Of a stretch of 64,000 bases of DNA, positions 9,965 through 17,866 are shown piece by piece; position 1 is the stretch's first letter; each line of letters starts with the position of its first letter. The DNA comes from Stentor roeselii (taxonomy: Eukaryota; Ciliophora; Heterotrichea; Heterotrichida; Stentoridae). The position numbers were made by a program, and so were the translations under genes. The notes under the pieces were generated by a model, which was not told where the DNA came from, ran no database searches, and worked only from the letters and a program-made list of their open reading frames with translations. Where the stretch lies: NCBI GenBank assembly GCA_006503475.1, contig RSEH01000105.1, forward strand, positions 1-64,000. Direction: 5' to 3'.

Positions 9965-10947
9965 ATGGATATCCGATATGATGAACAGCTAATACTTGAT
10001 GCCGGCCTCAATGTAAGAATTTCTAAAGGTCTTTACTTTTGTGATATCTTGAGAACGGAATTTCTGGAAGAAGTTTCTCAGGAACTTGGGATTATTTATT
10101 TACAACACATTTCAAATAACTCGAAATATCAGGTTTTCTTAGGGATGACCAGTCCCTTGCCAGAGTTTTGTATATGTCTACTCAAAGACTGGTCAATCCT
10201 AATAAAATCCAAAACATCATACCGATCCCTGCTGATTTCACCGGTATCTTCATTTGCAAATCCGATGCCAAACACTATCACCCTTCTCTTAAACTCATCA
10301 AAGCAAACATCCTACAAGCTTCTCGGTCTAGTATCCCTCTACCTCTCATTAAAAAACCCAGTAGTCTTCATCGAGCTTTTCAAAAAGACTAACTTTTCAG
10401 AGCTTTCCCTAAAAACTCTAAACTCAATTCAAAACTTTCTATTCATAACAAGTAAACTTCCTTACAAAACCTTACAACTAAACATTCTAGAAGCAAAAGA
10501 CCTTCTAAGAACAACAAAACTTTTAAAATTTCATCATTCAGCCTATATCAAGCCAGTCCTTCCCACAGAGTGCATCCAATCAAGACAATTAAAAAAGCTT
10601 CAAACTGACCTTTACGAAATCAGAGAAAACAGTGAATCAATGGAATACTCCCCTACCCAAGAACTAAGTTCAAAAATAAACAGTAAAAATAAATAGGCGT
10701 CAAAAGAAGTCCGATAAAATCCATCCCAAGTCCCATCCCCGAAGAGCCGACTCACAAAAAGTCAATAAGTGAATTCGCAGATTCATTAAACGGACTAAAA
10801 ATCCACTTAACACCTTTGAACTCTCCTCGACAACTGAGTTACTCAATAAGTGAAATCAAGGAAATCATGCAAATTTCACAGTTTTCTCGAAATTCTTTGA
10901 AAGACTCGAAAAATAACTGTTCTTGTTCCTATTGCTTAATTTATTAA
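9965..10947 (+). CDS. unknown protein, 322 aa, with apparent 14-nt intron
   Basis: Starts at ATG 9965 (MDIRYDEQ); an in-frame TTG two codons upstream is not needed. The first frame runs to TAG at 10694-10696. Another frame then reads 82 codons without a stop to TAA at 10945-10947. Joining them requires removal of 14 nt (10683-10696). The N-terminal half is hydrophobic and helix-like (LLGLVSLYLSLKNPVVFIEL), the C-terminal part is Ser/Pro-rich with SPIKSIPSPIPEEP and ends in CSCSYCLIY. No domain recognised. The stop touches the stop codon of TRMT2A on the opposite strand. Confidence 0.72.
10683..10696 (+). other. candidate 14-nt intron
   Basis: GTAAAAATAAATAG, phase 1. Upstream and downstream frames differ by one base, so a 15-nt excision would not join them, while 14 nt does. 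The A at -6 fits the 15-nt introns. A missing base in the A run of the assembly is the alternative. Confidence 0.6.
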
Positions 10948-12474
10948 CTAGTCTATTATTGTTGAACGTTTCAAGTAAACTACTGTCTCGATGTGAGGTG
11001 TTTGAGGAAACATGTCAACTGGTTGGATTGAAATCGGCACAAAAGCCGGGCCACGGATTTTTGAAGTCTCTGGGCAGCAGAGGTCTGAAAGGTTGACAAA
11101 GAGACTCACTGGGTTGCAACTAACGTAAACAAGATGGTCAAGACCTTTAGTCGTTCTCAGACATTGCAAGATACTTTTATGAAGACCACTTCGAGGAGGG
11201 TCAACAACAGCGAAAATATTTTCTCCTGTTAAATTTTTAGTGACTTCTTTGATAAAATCTTCAGCTTTTCCTGTTTTATATTCTGCGAAGACCCCGTTGA
11301 TTTCAGCATTTTTTATTGCATCATTAACGGCTTCAGGGATGATTTCAAGGCCTATTACCTTTTTGACCTTATCAGCGCAAGAGATCCCGATGCTTCCAGT
11401 TCCGCAGCAGACGTCTAAAAGTAAATCTCCATTCACCAAATCGACGACTTCCTGGTAAAGAACTTCACATCCCAGGGTGTTAACCTGGAAAAAGCTAAGA
11501 GGAGAGATTTGGTATTTTTTTCCTAAAATTGTCTCGTTTATGAAACCAGGACCGCTTAAGACTTTCACCTCAGAAGGTAAGACTAAAGCGACTGTCGTGT
11601 AAAAAGGGAAGATTTCTTGTAATAGGGATTCAATCTTTGATGATTCTTCTGTTTCGCTTATGAAGATACTGGCCATTGTCTCGTTACTTCGACTTGAGTG
11701 ACGAATCGTGGCTTGTTTCCAGATACCGGAGTTTAGACGGGTGTCGAATACTGGAATTCCACTTTTTTTTACGATTTCTTCGATACGCTCTGCGAAGGTT
11801 TTTGCCATTTCGTTGATGTGGCTGCAGGGACGAGCGGATTCGATTTTTAGGTTGCCGGCTGACATTTTACCGTTGGTGAAACCTACTCGAATGGTAGACT
11901 CATCAAAGAACCCAATAGTAAATTCAGTCTTGTTGCGATACTCTTCAATTTGAGGACTAGGTTTAACTTCTTTAACATAAAGACTCGATTCAGCACTACC
12001 ACTCGGAATCCACTTAGGAAGTCCCGAGCCTGTCTTTCGCGCTCTAATCGTAACATCTTTAATAAATTTCAAAAACTCCGATTCAACCGCCAATCTTTTT
12101 TTCGCAAGTTGTTCATTATACGGTAAATTCCACCAGGGTGTTATTTTATCTCTAATGGGTCCAAGTTCTTCACATTTCCCTCTAATTTCAAAAGGTCTAG
12201 GAAGAAGTAGTTCTTCAACAGTCTTTCCTTTAATAGTCTGCTGATCATTTGCCTGCTTAAGTTTATATTTCTTTCCAAACTCTTCCAAACCTTTCGAAAG
12301 TTCCAAAAACCTATTCAACATCTCAACATTCGGAAATTCCAAAAAAGCAAAACTTTTCTTCTTGGGCCTGGCAAGAACAATTCCATGTGAATCAGGCAAG
12401 ATACTCTTAACAATCTTCGCAAGTTTCTTTTCCGAGATCCACTTATCCAGTCCCTGCCAGCAGATCTTATTCAT
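10948..12474 (-). CDS. TRMT2A: tRNA (uracil-5-)-methyltransferase, TRMT2A/Trm2 family
   Basis: Makes 5-methyluridine at position 54 of the tRNA T loop, using SAM. The protein has an N-terminal RRM-like segment, a central TrmA/RumA-type domain (FFQVNTLGCEVLYQEV), SAM motif LLDVCCGTGSIG, the VVDPPRSGL motif and the catalytic loop YVSCNPVS with Cys at about 453. Length from ATG 12474 is 508. The frame is open to an upstream ATG at 12546, but that would overlap the divergent PP2C start; MNKICWQGLDKW is the better start. Stop TAG directly abuts the convergent gene's TAA. Confidence 0.93.
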   Translation of the reverse strand: MNKICWQGLDKWISEKKLAKIVKSILPDSHGIVLARPKKKSFAFLEFPNVEMLNRFLELSKGLEEFGKKYKLKQANDQQTIKGKTVEELLLPRPFEIRGKCEELGPIRDKITPWWNLPYNEQLAKKRLAVESEFLKFIKDVTIRARKTGSGLPKWIPSGSAESSLYVKEVKPSPQIEEYRNKTEFTIGFFDESTIRVGFTNGKMSAGNLKIESARPCSHINEMAKTFAERIEEIVKKSGIPVFDTRLNSGIWKQATIRHSSRSNETMASIFISETEESSKIESLLQEIFPFYTTVALVLPSEVKVLSGPGFINETILGKKYQISPLSFFQVNTLGCEVLYQEVVDLVNGDLLLDVCCGTGSIGISCADKVKKVIGLEIIPEAVNDAIKNAEINGVFAEYKTGKAEDFIKEVTKNLTGENIFAVVDPPRSGLHKSILQCLRTTKGLDHLVYVSCNPVSLFVNLSDLCCPETSKIRGPAFVPISIQPVDMFPQTPHIETVVYLKRSTIID

Positions 12475-12493
12475 TATAACAGTCCTAATAAAA
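12475..12493. promoter_or_regulatory. 19-nt divergent promoter/5' UTR space
   Basis: Only 19 nt separate the proposed ATG of TRMT2A (reverse, 12474) and that of PP2C (forward, 12494). Both 5' UTRs and any core promoter must fit here or lie inside the neighbouring coding sequence. The stretch is AT-rich (TATAAC and CTAATAAAA). If either gene uses a different ATG the distance changes. Confidence 0.5.
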
Positions 12494-13546
12494 ATGCAGC
12501 TTTCAACGCGTTCAGGAATGCGAATCCGCCGTTCAGTGCATGACAAGATTTCAGTTCCAAGCCAAAGTCAGAACCGTACCTATCTAAGCAGTCCATGTTC
12601 AATGCAAGGAAAGTTGCCACTTCTGATTAAGGGCAAAGTGGCTTTAGAAGTATCGAAAAAGTTTTACTTAAGACCTTCTCAAATAGTAGACCTTGTCGTT
12701 GCCAGTGCAGGGGAGACTGACCAAGGCCTTGTCCGTGATTACAATGAAGATAAATTCGTGATAATCCAACAGGGAAATCTTTTCTTTTTCGGCGTTTATG
12801 ATGGTCATGGCGGGGGCCGGTGCAGTGAGTTTTTAAAGCAAAGTCTTCATGAGTTGGTTTTAAATGACCCAGACCTTCAAAATGACGCAAAAAATGTGAT
12901 TCTTCGAAGTTTCGTCCATGCTGAAAACCTCTTCATTGAAGATGCGAAAAGAAATAATTTTGACAGGTCAGGCAGCTGTGCTTTGATTTGTTTGATTATT
13001 AAAGATAAGTGCTTTGTTGCTAATCTTGGAGACTCCCGAGCGGTCCTCAGTTCTAATAAAGGAATGAAAGTGTTTCCACTGTCAAAGGACCATAAACCTG
13101 CAGATGAGTCAGAAATGGCGAGGATTGTTCAGGCAGGGGGATATGTTTATCAAAATAGCAACTTTAATGCAGTTCCTGCCATTGTAGGCCCACATCGAGT
13201 GTTTCCTGGAAGACTTAGTGTTTCAAGGACTATTGGCGATATTCAGGCGAAGTTGGTGCAGTATGGAGGCAACTCTAATGTTATTATTCCTACTCCTGAT
13301 GTTAAGAACTTCAGGATCACTGCTGAACATGATTTTATTGTTTTAGCGTCTGATGGAATATTTGATAGGATTGATAACCAGAAGGTTGTTGATTGTGTTT
13401 GGGAAGCTTTTAGGGAAAACTTTAGGATGAGTGTTCAAAGCCGATGCCAAATTGCTGCTAAGAAGGTTATTCAACTGGCTTTTGAGAGGAAAAGTACTGA
13501 TAATGTAACTGTTATTATTGTTGCTTTTGCCAATGTAATTGAGTAA
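12494..13546 (+). CDS. PP2C-type protein phosphatase
   Basis: A metal-dependent Ser/Thr phosphatase of 350 residues. Motifs in order: DQGLVRDYNEDKF, FFGVYDGHGGGRCSEF with the metal-binding DG, LGDSRAVLSS, the KDHKPADESE block, VSRTIGD, IVLASDGIFDRI and the C-terminal STDNVTVIIV with the last metal Asp. The first 70 residues are basic and Ser-rich and outside the domain. An in-frame ATG at 12362 lies inside TRMT2A coding sequence, so ATG 12494 is preferred. It could also start further in. Stop is TAA. Confidence 0.93.
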   Translation: MQLSTRSGMRIRRSVHDKISVPSQSQNRTYLSSPCSMQGKLPLLIKGKVALEVSKKFYLRPSQIVDLVVASAGETDQGLVRDYNEDKFVIIQQGNLFFFGVYDGHGGGRCSEFLKQSLHELVLNDPDLQNDAKNVILRSFVHAENLFIEDAKRNNFDRSGSCALICLIIKDKCFVANLGDSRAVLSSNKGMKVFPLSKDHKPADESEMARIVQAGGYVYQNSNFNAVPAIVGPHRVFPGRLSVSRTIGDIQAKLVQYGGNSNVIIPTPDVKNFRITAEHDFIVLASDGIFDRIDNQKVVDCVWEAFRENFRMSVQSRCQIAAKKVIQLAFERKSTDNVTVIIVAFANVIE

Positions 13547-13655
13547 TTTTAAGTGATTGTATTATAGTTCAGTAAAGTGAGAGGATTTTTGTGCATTAAT
13601 TGGGTTTAGTCGATTTTGGAGGGGAAGGGATGTTCTTATGAAGGGTTTGTGATAA

Positions 13656-14129
13656 ATGGAAAGAAATACTTTGTTTTTCTATGATCAGCCTTCACAGAGG
13701 GTTAGACCTGAAAATGTTTTTTTAAATAACTTTTTTGAATCGCCTTTTGTCTTACATGGAAAAGAATTTAAAACCGTTGAGCATTTCTACCAATCCAGTA
13801 AGTTTTCAGGCGAGTACTACGAAAACATCCGCAAAACAAGTACACCAGACGAGGCCAAAAAGCTAGCTCGGAAGCTTCCATTCAACTTACAAGAATGGGA
13901 AGAAAGAAAAGACCAGGTGATGAAAGAAGGACTTTTTGCAAAATTCGAGCAGAACCCAGAATTAAAACAACGTTTAATTGAAACAGGAAATTCACGACTA
14001 GTAGAAGACAGTCCCAGAGATGCTTATTGGGGAGGAGTGGTTGAAGGGTCATGCAATCGACTAGGTCAGATGTTGGAAGAACTGCGAGAAAAATACAAAA
14101 GTGAGGAAAAATTAAGTTACTTTAATTAG
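13656..14129 (+). CDS. NADAR-domain protein (YbiA/RibX-like N-glycosidase)
   Basis: A 157-residue single-domain protein. Blocks typical of NADAR are seen: FLNNFFESPFVLHGKEFKTVEHFYQSSKF, then ARKLPFNLQEWEERKDQVMKEGLFAKFEQNPELKQRLIETG, and the C-terminal DAYWGGVVEGSCNRLGQMLEELR. Bacterial and plant relatives hydrolyse the N-glycosidic bond of early riboflavin intermediates, and others act on ADP-ribose-like molecules. The Glu in VEHFYQ and the D-x-YWG motif are present. Substrate here is unknown. It precedes NSUN6 by 17 nt on the same strand. Codons switch from T-ending to C/A-ending near 13790. Confidence 0.88.
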   Translation: MERNTLFFYDQPSQRVRPENVFLNNFFESPFVLHGKEFKTVEHFYQSSKFSGEYYENIRKTSTPDEAKKLARKLPFNLQEWEERKDQVMKEGLFAKFEQNPELKQRLIETGNSRLVEDSPRDAYWGGVVEGSCNRLGQMLEELREKYKSEEKLSYFN

Positions 14130-14146
14130 AGGAATTAATTTTATAT

Positions 14147-15360
14147 ATGGAAGAGTTTTTTATCAATAAGTACGGACCTCAGGCTTTGGAAGTACTTTCA
14201 ACTCCTCCTATGTTTTCAAGCATCAGGGTCAATGTTTTGAAGATTGATGTTCTGAGTGCTGTTGAAGATATTAGAAAGATCTATCCTGAAATGGAAGTCA
14301 CTGTGCATCATTTGATTCCTGATTTAATCTTGATTAGGTCTCAAGGACCTTTTGAACATCAACCTGTTGGAATAGAGGTTTATGTGGATTATAAATGTGG
14401 AGAGGCAGTTCTGCGAGGTTCCCACATCTACAGTCCAGGAATCCTAGGCAGTTCAAGTTCATGTAATAAAAACTCAGTTGACCGAGGCACTTCAATCTCA
14501 GTCTTCGCAATCGAAAAATCTCTTCCACGAGGATTCAAATCTCAAATCTCATCATCAAAATACTTCTTAGGTAACGGTATTTCCCACCAATCACGAAAAG
14601 AAATAACAACCAACAACAAAGGTCTAGCACTGACTCTAACATCTCCAAAATGGAAGATGCCGAGTTTCTCAAGTCTTTCACCATCCTTATACTACCCTCA
14701 AAACATCGGCAGTGCAAGTGTAGGCCACATCTTAAGAGTAAAGCCCAATCAGCCAAGTTCCTCAGACCAGATCCTTGACATGTGCGCAGCTCCAGGTGGA
14801 AAAACATCTCATTTATCAACATTAATGAACAACCAAGGCTCAATAACCGCCTGTGACAAGTCATCATCACGACTAGATTCACTTAAAAGTAAAAAAAATT
14901 AGAACACCTTCAAGACTGGGACGTGAAAAACGTGGAAGTCAAAAAAATGAACTCAACAAAAGCTGAAGAAATTTTCGGCTTCGAGGTCTTCGACAAGGTG
15001 TTGCTGGACGCGCCTTGCACAGGACTTGGCCAACGTCCTCGTTTGAGTTACGCCCGGGTTAACATCAAGCAAACCGCCGGGTACTCAAGGGCTTTGTTGG
15101 TCTCTGCCTGCAGGGTGTTAAAAGTATCAGGACTTCTACTATACTCAACCTGCAGTATAAGTGACGAAGGTAATTTTTCCTTAGAAAATGATGAAAACAT
15201 CGCCTGGGCCTTACAACATCTTCCTCTAACCCTCTTAGAACAGCCTTTCTACCTCGGCGAAAAAGGTCTCGCAGGCCTCACACAGACCATTCCAGCAATG
15301 ACTGACTCCGGTTTTTTCATCGCCTTGCTACGCAAGACAAGTACCATCGAGCATTTATAA
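14147..15360 (+). CDS. NSUN6: tRNA cytosine-5 methyltransferase NSUN6-like, with apparent 14-nt intron
   Basis: RNA m5C methyltransferase with an inserted PUA domain, as in NSUN6, which methylates C72 of certain tRNAs. The first frame holds the N terminus, the PUA-like part (about 75-190, GEAVLRGSHIYSPGI) and SAM motif ILDMCAAPGGKTSHL, then stops at 14902. The second frame holds LLDAPCTGLGQRP (Cys 286) and YSTCSIS (Cys 331), the two active-site cysteines. Both parts belong to one protein of 399 residues only if 14 nt (14889-14902) are removed. The family alignment needs both halves, so the join is well founded. Codons switch to C/A-ending near 14420. Stop TAA lies 29 nt before Rab2. Confidence 0.9.
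14889..14902 (+). other. candidate 14-nt intron in NSUN6
   Basis: GTAAAAAAAATTAG, phase 1, A at -6. The SAM-motif half and the catalytic-Cys half are in frames that only a 14-nt (or 17, 20, 26..) removal reconciles. A lost A in the A8 run of the assembly would also explain it. Confidence 0.65.
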
Positions 15361-15389
15361 AAATAATAACCCGTCGATTGCATCCATAA

Positions 15390-16010
<621 letters not shown>

Positions 16011-16577
16011 TTACTTTAGTGAATGAGTAGGAATAGATTTTTTTGGGATTGAGTTTTAGGTTGTTTTTGGTTTTATGAGTTGAATTTGGAGATTGGATGG
16101 AATTCTAAGATTTTATGATTTTTTTTGGGAGTTTGGGCTATGCATGGAAAGGATAGGTTTAGGTTTATTAATTAGGGTTTTTGTTGAGGAGATGATGTTG
16201 TTTTTATGGTAGTTTTTTTATTCTTTGGAAGGTTTGAGGAAGTGGGTCATCCAAGTCAAAAATTTGGAATTAAGATATTGTTGTTTTTTTTTTTGATAAT
16301 TAAATTGAGTGAGTTGAGAAAAAATGTGCTTGTACTGATAAGCCTTGGTATTTGATAGAAAATACTGTTTTATTTATGTAGATATTTGTGATACAGGTAA
16401 AATAGTGTCTAGAGAGTTTTAGAAATTGCAGCAAGGTGTTGTTTACTATAAGGTAAAGGTTGGAACTATAGATACTAATAAGAGCTCTTTGCTTGATAGA
16501 GGTAATGGTTTATTTAAATCATAAGACTGGCTTAGTAGGATAGCTTTATTTCAAAGTTATAAATGTTTTATTGTTTA
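16011..16577. other. intergenic, T/G-rich on + strand
   Basis: 3' flank of Rab2. The first 300 nt are strongly T/G-rich in the Rab2 sense, with runs such as TTTTTTTGGGA. No open gene or RNA seen. Confidence 0.5.
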
Positions 16578-16795
16578 ATGGTCAAATCCATTCTTGTTGA
16601 AGATACTCGAGTTGGAAAATCTTGCATATTGATGAAATTTATCGAAAATAGATTTAATGAAAAATATGACATGACTATTATGTCAAAATGGAAATTCTGA
16701 TTCTCGAAGTTGATGATGATATGTTTGTTGACTTGCAGATCTGGGACACTACTGGGTAAGCAAGCTTCAGGTCTATCACCTATTCAAACAATAAT
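16578..16795 (+). pseudogene. Rab2-like pseudogene fragment
   Basis: A broken copy of a Rab gene. From an ATG at 16578 it reads VEDTRVGKSCILMKFIENRF, equivalent to the P-loop region, then TGA. In a shifted frame it continues VDLQIWDTTG, a TAA replacing the Gln codon of WDTAGQ, then ASFRSITYSNN. It ends before the NKxD part. Similarity at DNA level to Rab2 switch II (TTCAGGTCTATCAC) is clear. No tiny intron repairs it. Confidence 0.85.
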
Positions 16796-16886
16796 GAAAA
16801 TTATTTAAAAGAAACTTGAATAAATAAACCCTAAACCAAAACCTTTTATTTCCATAAATTCCAAGAATATGACATAAAAATATCCT

Positions 16887-17651
16887 CTATTTACCCTTAT
16901 CCATTTTCGCAGGTTCAGCCACCACAGAAATCAATTTAATAATAATCGACTTGATAAAAGGAATAACCTTTGCCCTTCCAGCCATCAAATCCCTATACTC
17001 TTCCTGAGCCTTCTGAAACAAAGCAGGGTATCTAAAGAACAAAGTTTTAAGAGCTCCAGTTTCCTTATTCTCCTTATTCAAAACAGCGAGCAAGTCACCA
17101 GCAGAGATTTTTTCCTCTCTTCTAAACAAGTTATTAGTAACCAGTTCAATTTCCTTCGCAGCCAACCTAAAATTAGGGTTTTTAGGATAAAAGGTATCCG
17201 AATTCCTCAACAAGCACTTGCAAAGTCCCCTTACATAAACATCTAAAAAACAAGCAAACCCATCTTTTGTGATTTTTCCTTCATCTGAGACACTAAAAAC
17301 ATTAAAAATCGTTTCAAGTTTCTTTAAAAGGTTTCCAGAACAGGTAAAAGCGACAACAACTACAAGTTCCAGTGTTTCTATTCTACTTAGTCCTCGAGTA
17401 TCAAAAAGTTTAAAAACTTCATTTAAAGTACCGATTTTATTGGAAAAACAAATCATTTCTTCAGGTTTCTGGTAAAAAAGTGGAACAGTTGTTGTGTTTT
17501 TCATGGTTATTCTACTGAGAACCTGCTGAAAAGAGTCAATTGTCCACCCTGCACACATGTCTTCTAGACAGATAGGGAGACATGAAGGTGTTTTTAATGT
17601 TTCAAATTCGAGGTTGAACTGGTTGAGTGTGTGAATCGTTGCAAAGTCCAT
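16887..17651 (-). CDS. EF-hand-fold protein, 254 aa
   Basis: A reverse-strand frame from ATG 17651 to TAA. The middle (about residues 75-145) has a paired-helix pattern resembling neuronal-calcium-sensor-like EF-hands (LNEVFKLFDTRGLSRIETLELV, then LETIFNVFSVSDEGKITKDGF). The loops lack several of the acidic ligands, so calcium binding is uncertain. The N-terminal 60 residues and C-terminal 100 residues show no domain. Its 5' flank is the 43-bp repeat array at 17655-17866. Ciliates have many divergent EF-hand proteins of this kind; the partner is unknown. Confidence 0.75.
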   Translation of the reverse strand: MDFATIHTLNQFNLEFETLKTPSCLPICLEDMCAGWTIDSFQQVLSRITMKNTTTVPLFYQKPEEMICFSNKIGTLNEVFKLFDTRGLSRIETLELVVVVAFTCSGNLLKKLETIFNVFSVSDEGKITKDGFACFLDVYVRGLCKCLLRNSDTFYPKNPNFRLAAKEIELVTNNLFRREEKISAGDLLAVLNKENKETGALKTLFFRYPALFQKAQEEYRDLMAGRAKVIPFIKSIIIKLISVVAEPAKMDKGK

Positions 17652-17654
17652 AAA

Positions 17655-17866
17655 ATTTAGATATTATTAAAAATGATATCTAAAGTTTAATGAAGACATT
17701 AGAGTTGTCATTTAAGAGAACAGCACTGAAGTCTTTATTAAACTTAAGATATCATTAAAAAGAGCAACTCTAAAGTCTCATTAAACTTTAGATATAATTA
17801 AAGAGAACAACTCTGAAGTCTCATTAAACTTTAGATATAATTAAAGATGACAGCGCTGAAGTCTTC
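17655..17866. repeat. 43-bp tandem repeat array with one inverted unit
   Basis: The GAAGTCT(C/T) word recurs at 17731, 17775, 17818 and 17861, spaced 44, 43 and 43 nt. Each unit continues into ATTAAACTTTAGATATAATTAAAGA. An inverted copy (TATCTAAAGTTTAATGAAGAC) lies near 17676-17697, facing AAATTTAGATA at 17654-17664, so a hairpin can form. The right-hand unit encodes the last residues and stop of the LRR gene, so the array looks like amplification of that gene's 3' end. Confidence 0.85.
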
